Below, piece after piece: positions 52,090 through 59,247 of a stretch of 64,000 nucleotides of DNA (position 1 is its first letter; the number at the start of each line of letters is the position of its first letter). The stretch comes from JBELHJ01 sp042091495 (GTDB lineage: Bacteria; Bacteroidota; Bacteroidia; Flavobacteriales; Flavobacteriaceae), in contig JBELHJ010000003.1 in assembly GCA_042091495.1 (NCBI GenBank), positions 21,443 to 85,442 of the forward strand, read 5' to 3'. The position numbers and the translations under genes were made by a program. The notes below the pieces were generated by a model. It was not told the DNA's origin. It saw only the letters and a list, made by a program, of their open reading frames with translations, and ran no database searches.

Positions 52090-54384
52090 TTACAAGGATA
52101 GAATTCTTAAGCCAATAAAAAAAGTTCTCGGTATAGCTGGCCCATAAACATAATTGCTGTCTCTGTTTTTACCGGTGTCAAAGTCTTCTTGGTAGGTATT
52201 GAAAATGTTTTTAATACCTCCAAAAATTTCTAAACCTGTATTAAGATTATTGAGATCAAATTGATAACTACTTTTGAAACTAAACTCATGAAATGAAGGT
52301 GAACGTTTATAATTATTAACAAGCTGTTCTGGCGCACCTGCAAAATGAGCAATTAGCATGTCACCCGTGAACACATAATTTAAATTGGTCTTAAATTTTG
52401 CATTAGGGGTAAAGTTTAAAGTAGCAAAACCATATTGATTAGGAGTTCTTAAAAATTCTCTTTTTGGATCAAGTCCTTCAATAGTTTCAACACCTGTGTC
52501 ATATTTACTAGTTTGAACAGTAAAACCAGTTTCCAACTGCAACTTTTTATTGTAGTTAGCTCTTGCTTCTATGGTTAAACCTCTCACAACCGCTGCATCA
52601 CCATTTTGTTTTTCAAACCGTTGACCAAATTCATCTTCTCCAATAGGATTAAGATAAAATGCATCTTTTAATCTGGTGTAAAATCCCTCTAAAGTAAATC
52701 CTGCAACAAAATCTTCCATTGATTTATCATAATTAATAGACCCACTGAAGCTATTTGAATATTCTTCTTTCAAATCATCTGCAAGAGTAATGCGAGATAC
52801 ACCACCACCAGCAAATGCGATATGTAAATCCGTATCAAAAGCTTGAGGCGCTCTAAATCCCGTACTCCAACTTGTTCTGAATTGAAAATTAGAGTCAGAT
52901 TTATAGAGTAAGGAGAAGCGAGGGCTTAATATTAAATTGTCAACAAGATTATTGTTGTCTACTCTAACTCCTGAGAGTAAATTTAATTTCGAAGTAATTT
53001 CCCAGTCACTTTGGAAAAAGGTGCCTAAATTTTTTGTGGTTTGATCAATCTTATAATTGTAAGAATCAATAATATCCAAGACATCATCAACCAAATATTC
53101 AGTACCAACAGTAAGTACATTACTGCCATTTAAAAAATCGTTCAGTCTATGATTTAATTGAATACCTCCTTGCAGTGTAGTTGTATTTGAAGTGCCATAA
53201 GGCGGGTTTGAAATATGTTCCAAAATAGCTTTTCCTTCGTCAGGGAAAATACCTGTGTAATGATCGCGGTCTGTTTGTTGTCCAGCAAAATAGCTTATAA
53301 GAGCGCTATTATCATTGTTAAAATTTAGTTGATAGTCTAAACTTCCCATTAATACATCGTGAGTTCGCTCTTCTGCTTGTTGCGCTAAATATACGGGACC
53401 GTTATCCATTTCACCGCCGTAACGATACTCATTTAATTTACTTAAACTGGCCTCAAGCTTTTGATTTTCAGATGGTAAAAAGAAAAAATTTGCACCAAAA
53501 GAATTATTCTTAAGAGTGGTTAATTCAGAAAAATTATCATAGTTATGGTGATAGAAGTCTCGATTTCGGTTATTGACGAAAAGTGAAATTCCAGCGTTTT
53601 CAGATTTAGAAACCACCGTTGCATTACCTGAAATGATATGGTCATCAGCCCCACCATTTATGTTTTGATAGGTATAATTGAAATCAAAATTATTAGACTT
53701 CGGGACTTTTGTAATCACATTCACAACACCACCTATAGCACTAGAGCCATAAAGCGATGAGCCCCCTCCTCTAATCACTTCAATGCGTTCAATCATATTC
53801 GTTGGAATTTGCTCTAATCCATATAAACCTGTTAGTGGGCTAAATATTGGCCGTCCATTAATTAAAATTTGAGAATAACCACCACCAAGACCATTAATTC
53901 TAAGTTGTGTGTAATTACAGGTTTGACAATCTGTTTCAACTCTTAAGCCCGGTTGAAATTTAAGACCATCTGATAAATTACATGCTTGAAAGGCATTAAG
54001 GTTTTCACTGTTTAAAATATTAACGATTACTGCAGCGTCATTTTTTCTTTTAAAAGTTCTTGTACCAGTAATTACAATTTCATCTAAAAGGTCTATTTCT
54101 AAATTAAAATTAAGCGTAGTGTCATTATTAATAGTCTCTTGTTTCTTAATGGTTTCAAATCCATTCATTGAAGCCACAACAGCATAAACGTTTTCAGGAA
54201 CATTTTTAATTTCATAGAAGCCTTCAACATTACTAATTGTTCCTAAAGATGTAGTTTCTAGATAAACATTAGCATAAGGAACGGGATCACCTTGTGATGT
54301 GACTACACCAGAAATTGTATAGCCCTCTTGACCATATAGAAACTGACTTAAAATTAAGATAACAAATATAATTCTTGGGATCAT
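52090..54384 (-). CDS. TonB-dependent outer-membrane receptor, probably for a metal complex
   Basis: A 764-residue receptor: signal peptide (cleavage near LYGQ), a carboxypeptidase-like domain (YTISGVVTSQGDPVPYANVYL, in parts, about 20-100), a plug (ILNSENLNAFQACNLSDGL through RINGLGGGYSQILINGRPI), then a 22-strand barrel ending in an aromatic C-terminus. The plug holds an uncommon CQTC pair (DCQTCNY). It imports a ligand with energy from TonB. Its gene faces an MntR/DtxR-type regulator across a palindrome, so manganese or iron is the likely cargo. I place the start at the ATG of MIPRIIF; the upstream TTG is less likely. Confidence 0.9.
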   Translation of the reverse strand: MIPRIIFVILILSQFLYGQEGYTISGVVTSQGDPVPYANVYLETTSLGTISNVEGFYEIKNVPENVYAVVASMNGFETIKKQETINNDTTLNFNLEIDLLDEIVITGTRTFKRKNDAAVIVNILNSENLNAFQACNLSDGLKFQPGLRVETDCQTCNYTQLRINGLGGGYSQILINGRPIFSPLTGLYGLEQIPTNMIERIEVIRGGGSSLYGSSAIGGVVNVITKVPKSNNFDFNYTYQNINGGADDHIISGNATVVSKSENAGISLFVNNRNRDFYHHNYDNFSELTTLKNNSFGANFFFLPSENQKLEASLSKLNEYRYGGEMDNGPVYLAQQAEERTHDVLMGSLDYQLNFNNDNSALISYFAGQQTDRDHYTGIFPDEGKAILEHISNPPYGTSNTTTLQGGIQLNHRLNDFLNGSNVLTVGTEYLVDDVLDIIDSYNYKIDQTTKNLGTFFQSDWEITSKLNLLSGVRVDNNNLVDNLILSPRFSLLYKSDSNFQFRTSWSTGFRAPQAFDTDLHIAFAGGGVSRITLADDLKEEYSNSFSGSINYDKSMEDFVAGFTLEGFYTRLKDAFYLNPIGEDEFGQRFEKQNGDAAVVRGLTIEARANYNKKLQLETGFTVQTSKYDTGVETIEGLDPKREFLRTPNQYGFATLNFTPNAKFKTNLNYVFTGDMLIAHFAGAPEQLVNNYKRSPSFHEFSFKSSYQFDLNNLNTGLEIFGGIKNIFNTYQEDFDTGKNRDSNYVYGPAIPRTFFIGLRILSL

Positions 54385-54399
54385 TCTCAATTTTTCTTG

Positions 54400-54407
54400 C
54401 AAATTTA
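54400..54407 (-). promoter_or_regulatory. -7 promoter box of the TonB receptor gene
   Basis: TAAATTTG on the minus strand, exact consensus, 15 bases before the ATG. The neighbouring palindrome covers the spacer just upstream, the usual place for a repressor. Confidence 0.5.
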
Positions 54408-54414
54408 AAATAAA

Positions 54415-54432
54415 TTTTAGACTTGTCTAAAA
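54415..54432. promoter_or_regulatory. Candidate DtxR/MntR operator: TTTTAGAC-TT-GTCTAAAA
   Basis: Perfect eight-base arms around TT. It lies eight bases upstream of the receptor -7 box and one base before a TATATTTG box that points toward the regulator gene, so a bound dimer could block both. DtxR-family operators are palindromes of this length; the adjacent regulator makes it the obvious binder. Confidence 0.65.
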
Positions 54433-54458
54433 ATATATTTGGATTAGTAAAATAAAGC

Positions 54459-54466
54459 TATATTTG
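54459..54466 (+). promoter_or_regulatory. -7 promoter box of the MntR/DtxR-type gene
   Basis: TATATTTG, exact consensus, 15 bases before the ATG; a second TATATTTG lies 25 bases upstream beside the palindrome. TTTG at 17 bases upstream could serve as -33. Confidence 0.5.
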
Positions 54467-54481
54467 TAAAAATTTTTATAC

Positions 54482-55138
54482 ATGATAACCTTATCAGAGG
54501 AAAATTATTTAAAAGCAATTTATCATCTAGAGCGCCAAATAGGAGGGACTGTTAGCACTAACGCTATTGCTGAAAAAATGGATACAAAAGCGTCTTCTGT
54601 TACTGACATGTCTAAGAAATTAGCAGATAAAGATTATGTGATTTATAAAAAATATCAAGGCGTTAGTTTAACAGATAAGGGTCATAAAATTGCTGCTAAT
54701 GTTGTCCGTAAACATCGTTTATGGGAGGTGTTTTTAGTAGAAAAGCTTAATTTTTCTTGGGATGAAGTTCATGATGTGGCAGAACAACTGGAACATATTA
54801 AATCCCCTAAATTAATTAATGAGATAGATGCTTTTTTGGAATTTCCAACTCACGATCCACATGGCGATCCCATACCAGATAAGGATGGTAATATTTTTGT
54901 TCTAGATAAGGTAAGTTTATCTAAAGTTGCCATAAATGATTTGTGTACTTGTGTAGGCGTATTAGACTCTTCGGCTGAGTTTTTAAAATATCTCGATAAG
55001 CATAAAATAGCGTTGGGAACTCAAATCAAAGTACTAGAAAAAGAATCTTTTGATGAATCAATGACCATTATAATTCATGATTCTGAATTAAATATTTCAA
55101 AAGCAGTCGCTAATAATATATATGTTAAAATGCATTGA
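54482..55138 (+). CDS. Metal-dependent regulator of the DtxR/MntR family
   Basis: A 218-residue regulator: winged helix (about 1-65), metal-binding and dimerisation domain (66-140) and a FeoA-like SH3 domain (about 145-218). The second metal ligand set reads H78, E82, H97, E101, E104, H105. Glu101 takes the place of DtxR Cys102 and matches manganese-specific MntR, but Asn8 and Lys11 replace MntR Asp8 and Glu11. The SH3 domain is a DtxR/IdeR trait. So the metal (Mn or Fe) is not settled. It lies next to a receptor, a ZIP transporter and feo genes, and likely controls them. Confidence 0.9.
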   Translation: MITLSEENYLKAIYHLERQIGGTVSTNAIAEKMDTKASSVTDMSKKLADKDYVIYKKYQGVSLTDKGHKIAANVVRKHRLWEVFLVEKLNFSWDEVHDVAEQLEHIKSPKLINEIDAFLEFPTHDPHGDPIPDKDGNIFVLDKVSLSKVAINDLCTCVGVLDSSAEFLKYLDKHKIALGTQIKVLEKESFDESMTIIIHDSELNISKAVANNIYVKMH

Positions 55139-55139
55139 T

Positions 55140-55964
55140 ATGATAGAAAATGTAATTCAATATTTTGAAACCATAGACCCTGTTTTGGGGGCCTTATATG
55201 CCTCTTTATTTACATGGATCCTTACCGCTGCAGGAGCAGCTTTGGTGTTTTTTGTTAGAGGCATGAATAGAGCGCTTTTAGATGGTATGTTAGGATTTAC
55301 GGGTGGTGTTATGGTAGCGGCAAGTTTTTGGAGTTTATTGGCGCCAGGTATCGAGATGAGCGAAGGAGAAGGTTTTGTAAAAGTAATTCCTGCAGTTGTA
55401 GGTTTTGCATTTGGCGCCCTGTTTATTTTCGGACTAGATAAAGTATTACCACACTTACATATAAACTTTAGAGAAGAAGAAAAAGAAGGCGTTAAAACGC
55501 CATGGCACCGTACCATTCTTTTAGTGTTGGCAATTGCTTTACACAATATCCCTGAAGGATTGGCTGTAGGTGTTTTATTTGGGGGTGTAGCAGCAGGAAT
55601 TCCGGAAGCTACAATAGGAGGAGCTGTAGCATTAGCTTTAGGAATTGGTATTCAAAATTTCCCAGAGGGTTTAGCGGTATCAATGCCATTAAGACGTCAT
55701 GGAGTTAGCAAATTTAAAAGCTTTTGGTATGGACAAATGTCCGCAATTGTTGAACCAATTTCAGCTGTCATTGGAGCATTGGCTGTTACCTTTTTCCAAC
55801 CAATTTTACCTTACGCTTTAGCGTTTGCGGCAGGAGCCATGATTTTTGTAGTTGTTGAAGAAGTCATTCCTGAAACCCAACGAGATAAATATACCGATAT
55901 TGCTACTCTTGGATTTATAGGGGGTTTTATTGTAATGATGACTTTGGACGTTGGGTTAGGTTAA
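55140..55964 (+). CDS. ZIP family metal transporter
   Basis: A 274-residue ZIP permease with eight helices. The metal-binding motifs are HNIPEGLAVGV (helix 4) and QNFPEGLAVSMPL (helix 5), with Gln in place of the second His. ZIP proteins bring Zn2+, Fe2+ or Mn2+ into the cytoplasm. I start at the ATG directly after the regulator stop; an ATG six codons earlier overlaps the regulator. It is co-transcribed with the regulator. The stop is shared with the small gene on the other strand. Confidence 0.9.
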   Translation: MIENVIQYFETIDPVLGALYASLFTWILTAAGAALVFFVRGMNRALLDGMLGFTGGVMVAASFWSLLAPGIEMSEGEGFVKVIPAVVGFAFGALFIFGLDKVLPHLHINFREEEKEGVKTPWHRTILLVLAIALHNIPEGLAVGVLFGGVAAGIPEATIGGAVALALGIGIQNFPEGLAVSMPLRRHGVSKFKSFWYGQMSAIVEPISAVIGALAVTFFQPILPYALAFAAGAMIFVVVEEVIPETQRDKYTDIATLGFIGGFIVMMTLDVGLG

Positions 55965-56098
55965 TGGCAACCGCAATTTTTACCACTACAGGTTTTAGAA
56001 GTATTTTTTTTAGGCCACCAAACAAATTTCTTAAATAAAAAAATTACAGCAATAGAAAGTGCTGAAAAGGCAAGTATGTATTGAATAATGACATTCAT
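55961..56098 (-). CDS. FeoB-associated Cys-rich membrane peptide
   Basis: A 45-residue protein: one membrane helix (about 3-24), then a basic-aromatic stretch (KKFVWWPKK) and a tail with three Cys and a final His (CSGKNCGCH). Its ATG begins directly after the feoB TAA with no gap. Small proteins of this type follow feoB in many bacteria and are thought to help the FeoB transporter, perhaps as the counterpart of FeoC. It is too short for usual gene finders but has the right sequence, place and reading frame. Confidence 0.85.
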   Translation of the reverse strand: MNVIIQYILAFSALSIAVIFLFKKFVWWPKKNTSKTCSGKNCGCH

Positions 56099-58198
56099 TT
56101 ATTTTAGAATTTGATACACAATAAGGGCCACAATATAGGCAAATAAACTCATGCTAAACAATTGTAGCATAGGCCATTTCCAGGAGTTTGTTTCTTTTTT
56201 AACAATAGCTAATGTACTCATACATTGCATGGCGAATGCATAAAATAGTAGTAATGAAATTCCAGAGGCGAGATTAAAAAGAGGCTTTTTTGTATAGCGA
56301 TTTACTTCATTTTGCATGCGGTTTTTAATGGTTTCTTCCTCATCACTACCCACACTATATATTGTTGCTAATGTTCCTACAAATACCTCTCTAGCGGCAA
56401 ACGAACTAATAAGAGCGATCCCTATTTTCCAATCGTAACCTAAAGGTCTAATAATAGGTTCTATACCACGCCCGGTTAAACCAATAAAAGAGTGCTCTAG
56501 TTTGTAGGCATCTATTTCTTTTTCTAAATCTTCACTGCTCAAGTTGGCATCTGCAAATTTAGTCGTTACAATTTCTTCAGCGTTATTGAAATCTTTCCCT
56601 GGACCGTATGAAGCCAGAAACCATAAAATTATGGAGATGGCAAGTATGATTTTACCTGCACCAAAAACAAAGGATTTGGTTTTTTCTATGACAGTAATAA
56701 CTACGTTTTTAAAAATAGGCAGCTTATAGTTAGGCATTTCAATAACAAAGTATGTTTTACTTTTTATTTTAAGCACTTTATTCAAAATATAGGCAGCTCC
56801 AATGGCGGTAATGAAGCCAATAAAATACAATAACATTAGTGTTAATGCCTGGTAGCTTAAACCAAATAAACGCCCTTCCGGAATTACCAATGAGATTATA
56901 ATAAGATAAACAGGTAAGCGTGCAGAGCATGTTGTAAAAGGCGTAACTAAAATAGTAATTAGCCTTTCTTTCCAATTCTCAATATTTCTTGTGGCCATTA
57001 CAGCAGGAATGGCGCAGGCCGTTCCTGAAATTAGTGGGACAATACTTTTACCACTCAATCCAAAGCGTCTCATAATGCGATCCATTAACAAGACAACCCT
57101 ACTCATGTACCCCGTTTCTTCTAAAATGGCAATAAATAGAAATAAGAAGGCTATTTGCGGTATAAAGATTACAATCCCTCCAAGGCCAGGAATAATTCCT
57201 TCTGCAATTAAATTTGTAAAATCACCAGAAGGTAAATTATTCTTGATCCACTCACTACTCGATGCAAAAATTTGATCTATAAAATCCATAGGTATGGATG
57301 ACCAATCGTAAATGGCTTGAAATATTAATAGTAAAATCAAGAAGAAAATTATATACCCCCAGAATTTATGCGTGAGTATACGGTCCAAACGTATTCTCAA
57401 GTCTTTGGCGGTTGATAAGTCAATTTGCTGTCCTTGTTTTAGAACGTTATTTATAAATTGATACCTTTTAATCGTTTCTTTTTGTTGCAGACGTTTTAAA
57501 TCGGTATTAGATTTTGTTTTGAATTGTGATAGGTCATCAATTTCATTTCTGCTCATCTTCCCAAAATTAACATCCTGGGTTATAACAAGCCAAAGCTTAT
57601 AGAGTAACTGATTTGGAAAAGTATTTTGTAACCCTTTAAAATACTCGTGGTCTATCTCCGAAGTATTAATGCATGGTTCAAGTGATAAGGATTTATAGTC
57701 TATTATTAAAGATTTTAAATCTTCTATTCCTGTATTTTTTCGGGTGCTTATTAAGGCAATTTTTGTGTTTAATGCCTTTTCTAAATAAGTAATATCTAAA
57801 CTAATCCCTCTATAGTCCATGCGGTCTGCCATGTTAACGACCAAAACTGTAGGAATTTCTAAATCCTTAATTTGAGTAAACAGTAAGAGGTTTCGTTTAA
57901 GATTCTCCACATCACTTACTAAAACGGCCACATCTGGAAAGTCTTTATCGTTTTTATTAAGCAATAATTCAATAACCACATTTTCATCTAATGATGATGC
58001 ATTAAGACTGTAAGTTCCGGGTAAGTCAATAATATGTGCTTTGATACCACGAGGAAGTTTACAAACCCCTTCCTTTTTTTCAACAGTAATACCGGGATAG
58101 TTTCCAACCTTTTGATTTAATCCTGTAAGGGCATTAAATACAGAAGTTTTTCCGGTGTTGGGATTTCCAATTAAAGCGACCTTAATTTGTTTACTCAT
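56099..58198 (-). CDS. feoB: Ferrous iron transport protein B
   Basis: A 699-residue GTP-dependent Fe2+ transporter. The cytoplasmic G domain has GNPNTGKTS (11-19), DLPG (58-61) and NMAD (122-125); a GDI-like helical region follows (about 170-270), then Gate domains with the conserved Cys motif (SGTACAIPA; TPFTTCSARLPVY). The length is on the short side for FeoB but complete. It overlaps feoA by eight bases and is followed at once by the Cys-rich peptide gene. Confidence 0.97.
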   Translation of the reverse strand: MSKQIKVALIGNPNTGKTSVFNALTGLNQKVGNYPGITVEKKEGVCKLPRGIKAHIIDLPGTYSLNASSLDENVVIELLLNKNDKDFPDVAVLVSDVENLKRNLLLFTQIKDLEIPTVLVVNMADRMDYRGISLDITYLEKALNTKIALISTRKNTGIEDLKSLIIDYKSLSLEPCINTSEIDHEYFKGLQNTFPNQLLYKLWLVITQDVNFGKMSRNEIDDLSQFKTKSNTDLKRLQQKETIKRYQFINNVLKQGQQIDLSTAKDLRIRLDRILTHKFWGYIIFFLILLLIFQAIYDWSSIPMDFIDQIFASSSEWIKNNLPSGDFTNLIAEGIIPGLGGIVIFIPQIAFLFLFIAILEETGYMSRVVLLMDRIMRRFGLSGKSIVPLISGTACAIPAVMATRNIENWKERLITILVTPFTTCSARLPVYLIIISLVIPEGRLFGLSYQALTLMLLYFIGFITAIGAAYILNKVLKIKSKTYFVIEMPNYKLPIFKNVVITVIEKTKSFVFGAGKIILAISIILWFLASYGPGKDFNNAEEIVTTKFADANLSSEDLEKEIDAYKLEHSFIGLTGRGIEPIIRPLGYDWKIGIALISSFAAREVFVGTLATIYSVGSDEEETIKNRMQNEVNRYTKKPLFNLASGISLLLFYAFAMQCMSTLAIVKKETNSWKWPMLQLFSMSLFAYIVALIVYQILK

Positions 58199-58427
58199 GA
58201 GTTATTTTTTCAATAAGTACATGTTGAGCAGTTTCTTTTCTAATGGCTAAATGTGTGCCATTAACATTAAGATACATGGGATCAGAGAATTGTCTCACAG
58301 CTACTAAGGATACTTCATTGCCTGGAAGACATCCCATTTCTAATAATTTCAAAGGGATTTCATTGGATGAGGTATCGCTTATAATGGCCTTTTCACCTCT
58401 TTTAAGGTTTGCAAGAGTCTCTTTCAA
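58191..58427 (-). CDS. feoA: Ferrous iron transport protein A
   Basis: A 78-residue SH3-like FeoA that binds or activates FeoB. The pattern LLEMGCLPGNEVSLV and LAIRKETAQHVLI is typical. The start is TTG: an in-frame stop lies three codons upstream and no ATG precedes the conserved N-terminus. It heads the leftward feoA-feoB-peptide operon. Confidence 0.93.
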   Translation of the reverse strand: MKETLANLKRGEKAIISDTSSNEIPLKLLEMGCLPGNEVSLVAVRQFSDPMYLNVNGTHLAIRKETAQHVLIEKITHE

Positions 58428-58453
58428 GCTTATTTAGATTGATTATAAAAAAG

Positions 58454-58483
58454 CAAAAGTAATTCAAAATTATGAAAGGCAAA
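58454..58483 (-). promoter_or_regulatory. Promoter of the feo operon (-33 TTTG, -7 TACTTTTG)
   Basis: On the minus strand, TTTG and TACTTTTG (exact) are 18 bases apart, and the box ends 26 bases before the feoA start. I could not find a good copy of the TTTTAGAC palindrome here; only a weak resemblance (TTTAGATTGATTATAAA) lies in the leader. Confidence 0.55.
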
Positions 58484-58505
58484 TGCTTTAACTCGAGAAA
58501 TTAAT

Positions 58506-59174
58506 TTATCCGTTTTCCTTTAGAATAGCTATATCAGAAATGATTCTTTGTATGTCTTCTGCGTTGGTACCATCATAAAAACCACGTATTTGACCTTTTT
58601 TATCGATGAGCATGAAGTTTTCAGTATGAATCATGTCATAAGCATCACCATTGCCCGATGTTTTTACAGCCAAATAACTTTTACGAGCCAACTTATAAAT
58701 GTGTTTTTTTGATCCCGTAACTAAATTCCATTTAGAATCTATAACACCTTTAGATAAGGCGTAAGCTTTTAATTGGGCTACAGAATCTATTTCTGGTGTT
58801 ACGGTGTGTGATAACAACATGACTTCATCATCATTTTTGAAGACTTCTTGAAGTTCAACCATGTGATTCGTCATGATTGGACATATGGTTTGACAGGTGG
58901 TAAAAAAGAAATCAGCCACATATATTTTGTCTTTGTAAGTGGCGTTATTAACTATTTTACCATTTTGATTAAGCAGTTCGAAATTGCCTATTTTATGGTA
59001 TTTTTTTTGGTGTTGAATGGTACTATCAACAAGATCAAAAGCCACCATAGCAGGTTGGTAAATAGGTAATGATTGTTTGGGTTTTAGTGCTTTGTAAAAT
59101 AAAGATACAATGATAATAGACAGCACAAAAAGGACAATCCAAAGGGTTTTATAGGCTTTTAAAATTGATAACAT
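58506..59174 (-). CDS. SCO1/SenC family copper-binding protein
   Basis: A 222-residue membrane-anchored thioredoxin-fold protein. One N-terminal helix (about 9-28) faces the rest to the periplasm. The copper ligands are Cys94 and Cys98 (TTCQTICP) and His183 (DMIHTENF). It delivers copper to cytochrome c oxidase subunit II. No oxidase genes are nearby. Own promoter box 19 bases before the ATG. Confidence 0.93.
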   Translation of the reverse strand: MLSILKAYKTLWIVLFVLSIIIVSLFYKALKPKQSLPIYQPAMVAFDLVDSTIQHQKKYHKIGNFELLNQNGKIVNNATYKDKIYVADFFFTTCQTICPIMTNHMVELQEVFKNDDEVMLLSHTVTPEIDSVAQLKAYALSKGVIDSKWNLVTGSKKHIYKLARKSYLAVKTSGNGDAYDMIHTENFMLIDKKGQIRGFYDGTNAEDIQRIISDIAILKENG

Positions 59175-59193
59175 CTTTTAACTGTTTGAAATG

Positions 59194-59201
59194 CAAAGAT
59201 A
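59194..59201 (-). promoter_or_regulatory. -7 promoter box of the SCO1 gene
   Basis: TATCTTTG on the minus strand, exact consensus, 19 bases before the ATG. Confidence 0.5.
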
Positions 59202-59247
59202 AGGGCATGTTGAAAAAAAATGTAATTTTAGATTAAACTTCTTTATT

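Noticed and set aside
58431..58450. Possible second DtxR-type palindrome in the feoA leader
   Set aside because: The arms (TTTAGATT / TTATAAA) are too imperfect; likely AT-rich chance.
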